From: Clusia tigrina | Lineage: Eukaryota; Arthropoda; Insecta; Diptera; Clusiidae | Reading direction: 5' to 3' | DNA length: 64,000 bases | Assembly (NCBI GenBank): GCA_920105625.2 | Contig: OV050030.1 | Span: forward strand, 24,358,516 to 24,422,515 | Part shown: in pieces, positions 31,721 through 44,188 of the stretch | Layout of the letters: every line of letters begins with the position of its first letter | Numbering within the stretch: position 1 is the stretch's first letter | Program-made: the position numbers and the translations under genes | The notes under the pieces: generated by a model | Database searches by the model: none | What the model was told of the DNA's origin: nothing | What the model saw: only the letters and a program-made list of their open reading frames with translations

Positions 31721-31890
31721 TTTCCTAGTAGATGCAAAGTTGTTAGATTAATATAATTTCCATTGCTGCCTTTGGACAGGTGCACATTGCTTCAGTGATC
31801 TTAAGACAAATTTTGATCTATTGGCCCAGGCTACAGAACCATAATTGATAATGCTCTGCAATAGCGATATAAAAATTTTTATTTAAATTG
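31721..31890 (-). pseudogene. short LINE reverse-transcriptase fragment
   Basis: Minus strand: IFISLLQSIINYGSVAWANR SKFVLRSLKQ, the thumb-region pattern of non-LTR RTs (SIINYGS-VWG). It is isolated, with nothing before or after. Confidence 0.5.
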
Positions 31891-34047
31891 TGCATAAATA
31901 TAAATGATAAAATTTATATCCATTGTTATGGTGTTATTCTGAAGAAACATCACACAAAACCCTATGGGAAAGAATCATCTACCATATACGTGGTATACTA
32001 GAAAGATGGCTCAAGTACGCACAACAGAGATTCAATGTCTTATCTAAATATTAACCTGCTCTCCAGTTTCTAAGAGGAATATAAACACACACATAATTAA
32101 ACTCCTATGGTCTTAGCTAAGTATGTTTAATATTGCTACATACGAATATATAATATTGAATATACTTTTACCATAATAAATATAAATATTGTGTCTAAAA
32201 AGAAATAAAATAAATGTCTAAAATAATTTTTTTTCTTTAATATATTCTCCTCTTAGAGCAGCCAAACTTTTCTGATCTTTATTCCTGCTTCTGGAACCCT
32301 TCCAAGATGTAATCATTCGACAAGTCCTTAAAAATACAGCTAAGATGACGTCATTATTAAAGTGATAATATTTTCAAAAAAATGTCATGTTTTGGAACAA
32401 GCAAAATATGGAACTGGTTCAACTTGTCCGATTTTTGAGGTTAGCCTGCTTAATATCAGAACTTCTTTCAGCTACTCGAGAAGTGAGGTTTAGTGCTCTG
32501 AGCGTTTTTTACTTTTCCAGTTAATCAATCATCTTAATTCCTTTGATATCCCATAAGACTGCAACCATACAAGAAGTCTTTGAGTTAGACGTATGCCTTG
32601 AGAACAGAAGCCGACCTGTTAAATCTTAATAGGGCTGTGGAATCGGAGTCGGGGTCGAGGAAGAGCCGCTAAGAGCCGGAGTTGGTATAATTGGAACTGC
32701 TCCGATTCCTCCAAAACATCTTCATATTTACGTAATTTAAAAATATCCAATAAAATAATGGTTGTAAAATTTGTAAATAATTAAAAGATATAAAATATAA
32801 GAATTAAAATATAACTGATTAAATTATATTTGTAAACTAAAATAAGTTAAATAAATAAATTACTATGAATTTAGAAATTAAATAAACTTTTATATATTTC
32901 CTTTATATTCTTAATTATAATTTAAAAGCATATATTTGGGTGGAACCCAGCCTTATAAAGTGTCTTGAGAAAATTCTTTGTTTAGCATAATAGAAATCGA
33001 AACCTTACTAAGCTATCCTTTTATTGTCACAAAAATATTTGAAGTAGCAGCTCTGACTTCTCCTAGTCAATTGGAATGGAATGAATGAAATCAGCTGGTC
33101 ATCACTGCTTCCAATTATCACGAAGGGATGCCTCAGTGGCTAAAGCTATTACAAGAGAAACAGCGTGCAGTGAGAGTAATGAAGTATTATTTGCTGAAAT
33201 TAACGTTGGTTCAATGGTTAGAGTGCTCTTAAATGAGGACCAAGTTCGCACAATTTATGTTATAGGGAAGTGTCGGAAATGAGGAATCGTCAAATTGAAT
33301 CCGAAGCTCAGTCTTCATTTGTTTCTTCAAATTCAGAACAGGAATCCAAAGATGTGAAATTTGCTTTTGACAAATATTCAGATGAGCAGGAGTCCCTCAA
33401 ACGTGGTCGTTTAGATTTAGTAAGTTTACTCAATATGTAGCTCTCATTGCTAGAATATTAGGGAATAATAAATCATCCACATATAACTTATCGGAGGCGA
33501 ATATATGTATCGGATACAATATATAACCAAAATATCTCTTTATTTATAAGAGTCTTTACAAATAAGATCTTTCGTCTGTGTAACAGTAAAACGTCCCTTT
33601 TCGTGAGTTTGTCGTCTAATCTCTTTCTGCATGCCTCCGACCTAGGTCTCTGTGTTACGTTTGTTTCTATATTGCTTATTATTAAGTCTGATTTGAGAGC
33701 ATCAATGAAACCGGAAATCATGCTATTTCTTAAAACAAATTCCATTTAAATTTTAGTGCGATAGTTTTAATTATTTCCAACAACATTCGTTCTTTCGAAA
33801 AAATTGTCAGGAGTCTTATTTATTTCTTGAAGATCTGAATTTTTAAACTTTTTATATACAACGTTTGGCTGCCTTTATATTTGACCACTCTTTTTGCAAT
33901 TGCAAAATAAGTTCCACTCTACGAAGAACTACCAAGAAGAAGAGAAATCTTATTGTGTGTAATTTGTTATTATTTTTTTGTAATTGTTATTATTTTGCCA
34001 CTACAGGTGAGTGGCTTGAAAGTGTTTAATGATTTACGTCTTTAATA
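31891..34047. other. no gene recognised
   Basis: A GGAGTCGGGGTCGAGG patch at 32646-32661 resembles the tandem repeat at 34048. The stretch 33070-33440 has longer frames (SSNSEQESKDVKFAFDKY) that could be transposase-derived, but no diagnostic motif is present. The minus-strand frame at 33488-33745 is unidentified. Confidence 0.35.
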
Positions 34048-34139
34048 GGAGTTGGAGTCGTATAAACCTTCCTTAGTAAAGCAGTGGGAGTCTGAGTCAG
34101 GGTCGTATAAAACCTTCTTTATGAAAGAATTTGGAGTTA
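34048..34139. repeat. GGAGTCG-type tandem repeat, left part
   Basis: Units start GGAGTTGGAGTCGTATAAA and continue CCTTCTTTATGAAAG, about 40-47 bp each. The array continues at 35450 and is split by a LINE. Confidence 0.75.
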
Positions 34140-35449
34140 GGTAGGTAGGTAGGGCAGCCGCATCACCAATAAACCAGTGATTCCACTTAGACCACCAGTT
34201 GGGTCCGTTGTGAGCCGCGGATGTGAGGCATGGCTACTCTTCCGCCTCCAAATTGAACAATCCTGAGCCTTTTACAAAGCGAAGAAGGTTGTTAACACCG
34301 GACTGGTATAGATTATCTATACTTGTTAAGAAGTGGGATCCTAGTAAACGTTCCCTATATCTAGCAAAAGCTGGACATGTACAGAAGAAATGCTGCATCG
34401 TTTCCAGTTCCTCCTCGTTCCTGCAGCTGCGGCAGAAATCATGTGTATAAACTCCCATTCTTCTTGCATGATTTCAATATTTGACAATGTCCCGTGAGGC
34501 CTCCTATTAAAGTCCTAATTTGTAGTCTATTGAGTCTAATGATATTCCTAGATAGACGCAGATTTAGCCGCGGCCAGGTTTGTCTGGCGATTTTACAGGT
34601 AGTGGCACTGATCCACCTTTGATTGGTAGAATTAATTAGTTCCTCCCTTATGAGAAGCTTACAAGTCGCGAGAGGTACACCCATATGCCTACCGACATTT
34701 GGCATACAAGTGCCATCTCTCGCAAGTTGATCAGCCTTGCAGTTCCCTAATATATCCCTATGTCCTGGTACCCAGCACAAATGGATATGGAATTGTTTAG
34801 CCATCTCATTTAGAGATCGACGATAGTCTAAGACACTCCTTGATGTTATTGGGAATGCATTCAAAGCCCTTAGTGCAGCTTGGCTGTCTGATAAAATACA
34901 GATATCCTTGACAGTTACCTCGTTTATCCTCAGCCAATTCAAGGCTTCGTGAATAGCGGTTATTTCCGCTTGAAAAACACTGCAGTGATCCATTAGCTTG
35001 ATAGATTCACTGATTGAGGGCATTTCGCAATAAACTCCTGATCCTACACCGGTATTAATTTTTGATCCGTCTGTGTATATCTTGATGGGAGTATCTGGTG
35101 ATGGATCCCCCTCGAGGCATTCCTCTCTGGAAGGAATCGTTACCCAAAAATTCCTTTCGAAACAGAGGGAAGAAGGAAGGTAATCAATATCACTGGGTAT
35201 GTCCGTGTAGGATTCTAATATGGTCGCATGTCCATACGGAACAGCTTTCCATTGAGAGCTCGCCTTGAGCCGAATGGCGGAACATGCCGCTATATATTTG
35301 CAGAAGAGATCCAAGGGTGGCAGATATAATATGATATCCAATGCCAAGGTTGGCGTGGTTTTCATGGTGCCACTTATTGCTAATTCTGCTGATCTCTGTA
35401 CCTTACCGAGTGTTTCGTGGTAGGTTCTTTTCTGCATTGCAGTCCACCA
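34140..35449 (-). pseudogene. LINE family B, 5'-truncated insertion (RT tail, RNase H, C-terminus)
   Basis: A single minus-strand frame runs from SWWTAMQKRTYHETLGKVQR through ALDIILYLPPLDLF, IKIYTDGSKINTG, CSVFQAEITAIHEALNWL, CILSDSQAALRALN, WVPGHRDILGNCKADQLARD, and RLNRLQIRTLIGGLTGHCQI to KSCKKNGSLYT and a stop at 34439. A one-base shift then continues as MGVYTHDFCRSCRNEEELET to VKGSGLFNLEAEE. All RNase H catalytic residues are present. The 3' tail is (CCTA)n. Flanks GGAGTTA (34133-34139) and GGAGTTG (35450-35456) look like a target-site duplication. Confidence 0.85.
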
Positions 35450-35535
35450 GGAGTTGGAGTCGTATAAAATCTTTCTTATTAAAGTATTTGGAATTAGAGT
35501 CGTACAATTTTGTCTCAACTCCACAAAAAATAAAC
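35450..35535. repeat. GGAGTCG-type tandem repeat, right part
   Basis: Continues GGAGTTGGAGTCGTATAAA, then a diverged GGAATTAGAGTCGTACAA unit. Confidence 0.7.
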
Positions 35536-37060
35536 AATTTAAATAAAATATTTGAATATTTAGCCGAGGTTTTGTTTGATCAGAGTAAAGCTTCTCATTG
35601 CCTTCAACTTGGCGATGGCCAGAGCGATACATGTTTCAAACATTAGCAAGTAGACACACAGCCTCCACGTGGCTATCTCAGCATCCGCTGGATAGTGAGC
35701 TAATGTGTGCAGCGAGTCTTCCCTGACGCTAACAGGGTTGTGCTCAGGGTTGGGGACCCACCACTCAAAAAAAAAACAGATCCAGTGAAGAACAAAAACC
35801 AAATAAAATAATATTCAGATTAAAATGTACAACCAAAAGCAACATTTATTAATACTCGGAATACTACCTAATACTGTACTTAGGACATAAATCATTCAAA
35901 TATTCAAGCTGAAGAAAAGAAAGTTCTACACGTTTCTTTCGAACTCACACACACACACACACACACACACAAAGTAACAAAAGACTCCGAAGCACCCACT
36001 ATGCACACTTATCTGTTTGTTTTACTTAGACTACTCGTATCCGTGACCTGTACAAGTTTAAGGTCACGCGAGTGCATGCAACTGCGAACACTTCGAAGAC
36101 AAAGCATCAATTTAAAGTGGAAAAATATACGTTACTTTCATTATAAATGCATTTCTTATCTCCCTCACGGAAAAAGCAATCAACGAACGACCGAACGGAC
36201 AGGACACCAGTCGACGCTATGGAAAATGTTGATTTTTCTGGTGGTTTTCTATCGTATTTTTTTTTTTTAGTTTTTAGGCATTCTTGCTGAAAAGAAATAA
36301 GAATGTGCATTGTATGTGAATTGATATGCCACGCGCTGTTAGGGAGCATTTTATGGAAATTACTGTGGTATAATAAAAAAAACATTTTCTATTTTTTGTT
36401 TTTGTTTTTGTGTATTTTAAATTAAGAAAATAATCAAGCAAACCGTAACGAAAAATTAACTGCTGAACGGTTGAAAAGTTTACGGTTCAAGTGAGATATC
36501 GTATAAATGCTACACTCTTAGCTGGTATGCGAGGAAACGCGAGGTTCTTGAAGAAAATTAGCATAAAATATTTCAAGAGTAGGAAATTGCAAGCGTCAGT
36601 CCGTCCGCCCCTTAGTGACCACAAGGTATGTAATTGTGAATAGAGGCAGGTGTGATTTCAGCAATTTTAATAAGGCAGCGTTAGTGCAAAAGCGTTACTT
36701 ATTAAGAAATATTCTGGTCTTCGCACTGTAGACGCAGTTTAAGAAGTCTTAAAAATAGCAAGAAAAGGTTTAGAAGGGCTCAGTGATGGTTTGCGGTATT
36801 TCATGATTTTGTAATAGTATTCTTTGTAGTTTGGATATTTTAGTAACTATATTCTTTTAAGAAATACTTTGTGAAGAGATAAATGCAACAGAAATATGAA
36901 CCCTCGATATGGGACAGTGATCAGCGGAGCATATCGGTTATCTTGGACAGCTTGGTGAACAATAAGATTATTACGATAATTTCTTTGTTTTTGATTAGTT
37001 TGATCACAGAATTGTGTCAATGTAGTCTGTTTTGAATAGTTTGTTAGTTTGGTGGTTTCG
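35536..37060. other. no gene recognised; (CA)n at 35945-35971
   Basis: Contains a clean (CA)n microsatellite. A GC-richer block at 35580-35760 with AACAGGGTTGTGCTCAGGG and GGGGACCCACC has a minus-strand frame without a recognisable family. Confidence 0.4.
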
Positions 37061-37450
37061 GTAGTTGATACGCATCTGGTAGATACACATCACAAGTAGC
37101 GCTATAGCGCCGTTTTCATACCACTTCCTCACCGAGTATCGTAATTATGGTAGATGCTGAACTCACCCCGTAGAGTTTAGGTAACATTAATTCTTAGGAC
37201 TGACCTCCGAGCACTCCGATAGGTTGTCAAGAAAGAACGCTCCCAGAAACTTTTACCTTGTCTTTGCCGCAGCCGGGTATTCCCAAAGATAATGGAAGAG
37301 TGTTTCTGTATGGGTTAAGTCACCACAACTTCTGCAGTGGTTGTTAAAAGGGATTCATAGTCTCTCTGCATGAATACCCACACACGAATGCCCAGTGTAA
37401 GCCGCCGTAAGCCTTGCCGTTTCTCGCGAGTTCTGCCCGCAGAAAATATC
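37061..37450 (-). pseudogene. LINE C-terminal fragment, separate family
   Basis: Minus strand reads GLHWAFVCGYSCRE, then CRSCGDLTHTETLFHYLWEY PAAAK, the Cys-rich terminal module of LINE ORF2, followed by stops. Confidence 0.6.
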
Positions 37451-39150
37451 ACAGATTACTTATAGCATTAGAGAGAACGAATGCATATCGAATGATCTAG
37501 ATATAATTAGAATAAGTAGATAAATACATTTGAATAAATAATATATATAAAAAAACATAAAAATTAATGCTTATTTATATCATTTGTTATTGGAATCCTA
37601 TATTTGTAAATGATCTCTTTTGAAGGTCATATTAGTCTCTTAAGTAATTGTATTGAATATGCTTTGATTTGGTGTTACTCGAAGAGCTATAAACACCATT
37701 ATGTTGCTTAGATTCCAGTCTAACATACGTTATCTGTGATGTCTTTTCAGTGGATATTAAAAATGCCACCAATTACAGTGGAAAGGGAATGAAATTTTCA
37801 GAACTACTGATGCCACAGTTATGAATTAAATGAATGATAATAAAAAGAAATATCTGACGAGTCTCTTACTCCACACTCCACAACTTCTTGCAACAATTTG
37901 TATCAAAAGTAATACGAAGAGTGTTTCTGGGGCTTAAGTAACTCCTTTATAAATGCTTCTCTAGAAATTGCACATACATAGTTTCCAAAGCTCTATAAGC
38001 ACATGCTGCATAATCTCTAAAGACTTACAAAGTGCCAGTATTAATTTTTGGCACCCTTCATTAACGCCAACCAGAAGAATGTGAATACAGACAACATCCT
38101 TACTGAAAGGAACTCATGTAAAGCGAATTAAATGCACTTAGAAAATGCACCAACAAAAAAGAGACTCGGAAAGCACACAAAAATACGCCAGCTATCCAGC
38201 CAGGCAGCCAGCCAACGAGGCAGCCTGGCTACAGCACACGCGAGGATATCAATGCGCGACACCTGAGCACATTCACAGCAATAGGAGCAATAGGAGTAGC
38301 AGCAGCAGCAGCAGCAGAAGTAGCCAGAGCAGGAGCAGGGAATAGCAAGTGTGTAAATTAAGGCTACCGCTCAGTTTCTTTGCAATCTTTTAAAATTACA
38401 CAGAAACAGAAGACACTGAAGAGCAACCAGACAAAGACAGACGGTGGTAGGTAAGGACCTACCTGTTTTGCCAATGAATGAATCCTTCGGGCCTTAAGTG
38501 CCAAGAAGAGGTTTACCTTTGCTTAAACCGCAAACACGTAATTGAGTCAATTTACTTTGACAAGTGAATTATAACATTGTTGCCAAAAGCAAAAACAGGC
38601 AACAGCAGCACCAGCAGCAGTCGGTGCGGAAGAGGAATACAAGAAGAGGAGGAATGCATCTGCGGATGGATGGCGTTGGTGTTGGTGGTGTAAATTCTCA
38701 AGAAGCTGTCAAAATATTTACGTTAAGCTGGTGGTAATTGTGTTCGCTGCATTGTTGTCGCATAAATAAAGCGGATGGATATCCGGCGTTAGTAGCTGCT
38801 GGCAACGTGGTTTATCTCTTAATGGTATATGCAGAGACAACCAAGGACATAATGACAAATTGTGAGGACAATATAAGAGTAAATACTTGTATGACGTATT
38901 CATATGTGGATTGAGTTCAAGTTAAGGTGAAAGATGTATATCCTGTTCTATAAAAATGAAGAACTCCAGGCCAATGAATCGATTCAGATTGTATTCTAGA
39001 GGGAGTCCATGAAATTACAGATTCATAGTGGTTTTTTTCGGGCAGGATTCATATTCTTTTGTCTGAGTTCATTAGACACCAAATCTGGATATTTTTTAGA
39101 AGTGGGATAATGAAAAAGCGGTGACCAATTTTATACGGGGAGACACAAGA
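37451..39150. other. no gene recognised; CAG/AGC triplet patch
   Basis: AGTAGCAGCAGCAGCAGCAG at 38296-38315 inside a Ser/Arg-rich frame (38145-38345) judged non-coding. CAGC-rich stretches lie at 38600-38630. Confidence 0.4.
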
Positions 39151-39870
39151 TTTTACTTTGAGTCGGCAATTTTATACCTTGATATCAACAGTTTAATACT
39201 TTGAATCAACAGTTTAATACTTTGAGTCGCCTGTTTTATACTTTGAGTTAACAGTTTAATACTTTAAGTCTCCTGTTTTATACTTTGAGTGAACAGTTTA
39301 ATACTTTGAGTCGCCTGTTTTATACTTTGAGTCAACAGTGTAATACTTTGAGTCTCCTGTTTCATACTTTGAGTGAACAGTTTAATACTTTGAGCCACCA
39401 GTTTAATACTTTGAGCCAACAGTTTAATACTTTGAGCCAACAGTTTAATATTTTGAGTCGCCTGTTTTATACTTTGAGTCAACAGTTTAATACTTTGAGC
39501 CAACAGTTTAATACTTTGAGTCGCCTGTTTTATACTTTGAGTCAACAGTTTAATACTTTGAGCCACCACTTTTATACTTTGAGTCACCAGTTTAATACGT
39601 TGAGTCACCACTTTTATACTTTGAGTCACCAGTTTAATACGTTGAGTCACCACTTTTATACTTTGAGTCGCCTGTTTTATACTTTGAGTCAACAGTTTAA
39701 TACTTTGAATCGCCTGTTTTATACTTTGAGTCAATAGCTCAATACTTTGAGTCACCAGCTTAATATGCTGAGTCACTACTTTCATACTTTGAGGCACCAG
39801 TTTTATATGTTGAGTCACCACTTTTATACTTTGAGTCGCCACTTTTATACTTTGAGACACTTCTCGGCTA
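39151..39870. repeat. 21-bp minisatellite, about 33 copies
   Basis: The unit TACTTTGAGTCAACAGTTTAA alternates with TACTTTGAGTCGCCTGTTTTA and with CACCACTTTTA variants. As 21 is divisible by three, both strands read as heptapeptide repeats (TLSQQFN on plus, QSIKLLT on minus). Confidence 0.95.
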
Positions 39871-41615
39871 AGCCATAATTTTCCAACGTGTTGTTCTGGA
39901 TACTAAATTTATTCACATAGACCCACACACATGTTTTTACATATTTCCAACCGAAAGAGCCGCATTAATTACTTCTAATATGATTGTACTGCATTCGTGA
40001 ATACCCTGCTGCACCCCCGTAGAGCAAACCCTAAAAAAATAAATCAATTTGATAGTTCATCCAGCAAATCGAGGTGGATAAAGCGCATTGTTAATCAAAG
40101 TAGGTAATGACGGCATGGCAAGACTTGAGGTGCGCATGCGCACTTGCCTGCATACTGAACCGGAGGACACAAAGTCGGCAGTCGCGAACCCACTTAATCA
40201 ATGCAAAGGAACGGGTAGATAAGTATATTTGTTGTGCGTTGCTGTCAGAGGCAGTGATTGAAAATCCTAATCTATAAACCTGTCCTGTATAGTAATTATA
40301 TATGTTCCTTTTTGTGTTTCGACCTTTGTTGTTTGCGGGGGGAAAGAACCTGTTTTGTGTGTGATTTTAATATTTCGTTTTTTGTTGTTCTTGTCTTTCT
40401 GTTCATTTTCTTTGTGCTCACTACTTTGGTGCCTTAAAAGGATTTTAATATTATGCTGTGCCTTTGACAGAGTTGTATCTCCTGCCACACGAATTCACTA
40501 TGACGTAACTGCTCCTTTGTCTGTGTGTGGAAAGGAAAGCGATAGAAAACTGCTGCCATATGCATACCGCACCGCACAAAAGTAGTTTTGGAGATGGACG
40601 TTAATGTATTTTTCTCTTTAAATACGACTTATTTGTTTACATGCCATTCGGTTTTTTGGGGTTTTCATCCATTGTCTCCGTGTGTCTGATTGCGTGGGTG
40701 TGTGTTTGTGTATTTATAAATGCTCTTTTCATGTGTACTGACACGAAAGATTCAGTTTTTTTTGGCCAAAAATAAAAGAAGAGTGTTATTATTCAAGCTA
40801 ATATTGATAATGAAGACAAATAATAGCAAGAGAGAATGATGTAAATAACACACTTTCTTTTATTCTACGGATACAAAAGTGGCTCACAATTGATACACGA
40901 CTATGTATATAAATAAATACATTCTTACAAAAGTAGTATTTAGGAAAACAAACTTAGCAGTAAATGGAGTTCATCTCGAATTTCATGAAAAACAACAAAT
41001 TATGACAGTGCTCGGCTGAAAGGCGTTTTTGTCTATGATAAAATTATTGCTTTTTAATACCACAAAATTATTCTAATAATTTGATAAGTAATGTCTTTAA
41101 GTGTGCATTAAATGGTGTCATTCCACCAGACCTGTCATAGTAGACATACCACAGAATATATTATATGCAGCATTACATGTTATAAGATGCTAATCCGACT
41201 CTATATAATATATCATATATAATAAAATCATTATGGACTATATTACAGATTAAACAGTTGTAGAGCTGTTATAGAATCTTGAACTATATCTAAATCATTG
41301 AGTAAAGTTATACGGATCATTAGTGCAGTTGAGGATCATTACAATTCCTCACTGATGAACTGATTATCGTTAATTCTTTAAGGTAGATTAATTTAAGGAA
41401 GAAAAATTTAAGTTATATAAATTTTAGAAAGATACATGTAAGGAATAAAAAGAACAATCTTCGTGTTCCAGCATACCCCAAGTTATAGTATAAAGCTCGT
41501 TATTTAGCTTTATTATTATAAATTATAATTAAGAGCGAATAATAATAAATAATCTTGCCTAGTGGAGCCACGAAGGTTCTGAAAGAGAGTCAGTATTAAA
41601 TGAAAATATATCTAT
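39871..41615. other. no gene recognised
   Basis: AT-rich, unique-looking. Frames at 40267-40585 lack any family motif on either strand. Confidence 0.4.
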
Positions 41616-42064
41616 ATTTTTATGGCGGGGGTTTAAAAGCGCAATAGAGGTCACTGTTTGATTGGTAGACATTTAAGTAGACTGGGGGTACCTTATTATG
41701 CCTTTTGTAGGAGCTGTCAAGATGTCGAGGGAGAGGAAACAGTGGAACACCTCCTGTGTGGGTGCATGGCTCTATACAGAAAATGGTTCTCCCCTTTTGG
41801 ATTCGCATTTCTTGACAGCATTGAGGAGGTTTCCCGTATGAAGCTAACGAAAGTGGCTACTTACATTCACAGGATGGTTTAAGGAGGATCCGGATGTGTG
41901 GGGAAAAGCTCTAGTGGCCACAATGGGTCTTGAACAAGCCTAAGTGAGTCTTAGTACAGCTATTTAACCTACTTACCCACTATTGGGAAAAGAGACACTC
42001 ATCTGGTACAGCTAAAGATCTAACGGGTCTACTCGGTCTACCAGCCTAACTTAACTTAATCTAA
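41616..42064 (+). pseudogene. LINE family C C-terminal fragment
   Basis: Plus strand: LIGRHLSRLGVPYYAFCRSC QDVEGEETVEHLLCGCMALY, then FLDSIEEVSRMKLTKVATY, clearly the family of 8016-8655. A stop at MV precedes the remains of the conserved end (GKSSSGHNGS). The 3' tail is CCTAACTTAACTTAATCTAA. Confidence 0.78.
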
Positions 42065-42410
42065 CATTGGAATAGTCAGAACTTATCTGGAAATAAATAA
42101 TGGAAGATTTGCTTTGTCAGCGACAAATTCAAAATATTCCAGTAGAAGCAAACATATCTTTGAAGACAGAAAAGAAAATATAGTCTCGACATTGAGGCGA
42201 ATTTTATAATATAAAATCTTACTGAAAAGAAGAAGTTCAATCGAATCAATCAAATCGGTTGCAAAAGTTATTCGTACGAATGATTTAATTGTCAAATATA
42301 AATCACAATAGCAGTTATATATTTGATCTGAAAAGGAGTAAGAATACATTTATTTATTTATTTAATTGTATATACAACACATATTATTACGCACACAATA
42401 ATATAATATC

Positions 42411-43328
42411 GGGTTTTTCAATAAGAGCGCTACAAAAGTTTTTTTTAAATAAAAAAAAACCGGTTTTAGATATCAATGAAATTCTTTATTCCTGTGAAAG
42501 TACGTTCGATGCCATTATGTATGGAACTCGATTTCTTTTGCATGGCCACCACGGGCACGCTTGCAGAAGTCCAGACGCTGAACCCAATTTTCAACGGTTT
42601 TCAAGCATAAATCGGCCGATACTGCTGCAATTTCACGTTCGATATTCGTACGAAGTTCATCAATCGTCGCTGGCTTGTTGGCATAGACCATAGACTTGAC
42701 GTAGCCCCACAGGAAATAATCTAACGGCGTCAATTCGCACGACCGAGGCGGCCAATCGACTGGGCCATTTCGTGAGATAACACGTTCACCAAACTTGGTT
42801 TGCAGTAAATTGATTGTGGCATTCGCTGTGTGGCTTGTGGCGCCGTCCTGTTGGAACCACATGTCCTCCAAGTCCATATTATCCAATTGGGGCCAAATAT
42901 ATTCGGTTATCATTGTACGGTAGCGATGCGCATTCACAGTAATGTGCCGGTCTTGATCATCACGGAAGAAGTACGGCCCAATGACGCCGCCGGCCCATAA
43001 ACCGTAATTTTTTCGGGATGCAATGATGACTCATGGAGGACGTGTGGATTGCTGTGTAACCAATAACGCATATTTTGCTTATTGACGAAGCCATTCAGCC
43101 AGAAATGAGCCTCATCATAAATTGGACGTAGCGCTCTTAAAGTGGAGGCGACTGACTCCGAATTTCGGTAGTAAATTTTAATAATTTCGACTCGTTGTTG
43201 GCTCGTATATCTTTGCATGATGAAATGGCAAACCTCACTGAAGAGAAATGTCAAAAGAGCGGGAAAAAATATGGCGTCGTTTGCTGTCACTATCGATTTA
43301 CTTTTGTAGCGTTTATTTTGAAAAACCC
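42411..43328 (-). mobile_element. rosa-type mariner (DD41D), internally deleted
   Basis: Ends GGGTTTTTCAATAAGAGCGC (left) and GGGTTTTTCAAAATAAACGC (right, complement), both followed by TACAAAAGT. 918 bp, some 300 bp short of full length. Confidence 0.82.
42515..43223 (-). pseudogene. rosa-type transposase, deleted and frameshifted
   Basis: Starts MQRYTSQQRVEIIKIYYRNS. A deletion joins ALRPIY to DEAHFWLNGFVNKQ, and a frameshift follows near EKITV. The second frame then reads ITVNAHRYRTMITEYIWPQL, MWFQQDGATSHT, CELTPLDYFLWGYVK and ends IEFHT. Asp-to-Asp spacing is 41. All three catalytic Asp remain, unlike the intronic copy at 15945. Confidence 0.83.
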
Positions 43329-43630
43329 TTTATTTATATTATATACACAGCCTCAGTCACAGGACAGTCACATTAACCAATCACACAAAAATAATTTACT
43401 AAATATACAAATATAATATAAATATAAATATTTAATATACATGATAAGAACGGAGTACTAGTTGGAAGTCCTTTAGACTAGTGAAAACATAGACCAACAG
43501 AAAACAGTTCATTCTACTGTCACGAACTTTTTAGGAACCGAGGTAAAGCTCAGCTACTCCAGGTTTCATCAACAGAATAAAACCTCCTGGTTGACAGTAG
43601 TTCTCGATGATCCAAGACAAATTGGATTAT
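43329..43630. other. no gene recognised
   Basis: AT-rich flank of the mariner; nothing identified. Confidence 0.4.
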
Positions 43631-43637
43631 GTTAACT

Positions 43638-43880
43638 TTTAAACAAATTGTGGCCCGCTTGGTGTTCCTTAAGATGCCTCTGCCTCTCAGTTGATCATGT
43701 AGTCGCTGATGTAGTCCAACTTTCAAACAAATTGTGGCCCGCTTGGTGATCCTCAAGATGCCTCTGCCTGTCAGTTGATCCTGTAGTCGCTGATTTCAAA
43801 CAAATTGTAGCCTGCTTGGTGATCCTTAAGATGCCTCTGCCTGTCAGTTGATCCTGTAGTCGCTTTTATAGTCCAACTTC
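43638..43880. repeat. 83-bp tandem repeat, three copies
   Basis: Units at 43638, 43721 and 43794 start TTTCAAACAAATTGTGGCCC and contain AAGATGCCTCTGCCTGTCAG. The second unit lacks ten bases. Confidence 0.85.
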
Positions 43881-43895
43881 CTTAGATTCTTTAGA

Positions 43896-44188
43896 CGTTT
43901 GTTACTCCACTTTGGACGTTTGTTACTCCACTTTGGACGTTTGTTACTCCACTTTGGTCGTTTGTTACTTTGCTTTGGACGTTTGTTACTCTCCTTTGGA
44001 CGTTTGTTACTCCACTTTGGACGTTTGTTACTCTGCTTTGGACGTTTGTTACTCTCCTTTGGACGTTTGTTACTCTGCTTTGGACGTTTGATACTCTTTC
44101 TTGGACGTTTGTTACTCTGCTTTGGACGTTTGTTACTCTACTTTCGACGTTTGTTACTCTGCCTTGGACGTTTGTTACTCTGCTTATG
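43896..44188. repeat. 21-bp minisatellite, about 14 copies
   Basis: The unit is GTTTGTTACTCCACTTTGGA plus C, with CTG/CTC variants. Two plus-strand frames are open (LLLCFGR and LWTFVTL heptapeptides). A 12-bp inverted repeat ATTCTCAATCAC (44193, 44229) follows directly. Confidence 0.93.

Noticed and set aside
33070..33745. Moderately long frames on both strands, possibly from a hAT-type transposon.
   Set aside because: No catalytic or dimerisation motif could be recognised and no terminal repeats were found.
38145..38345. Ser/Arg-rich 66-codon frame.
   Set aside because: Driven by an AGC-triplet patch; no flanking gene structure.
39264..39860. 198-codon minus and 150-codon plus frames in the minisatellite.
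   Set aside because: A 21-bp period without stops opens several frames at once; no start context, splice site or unique sequence supports a protein.
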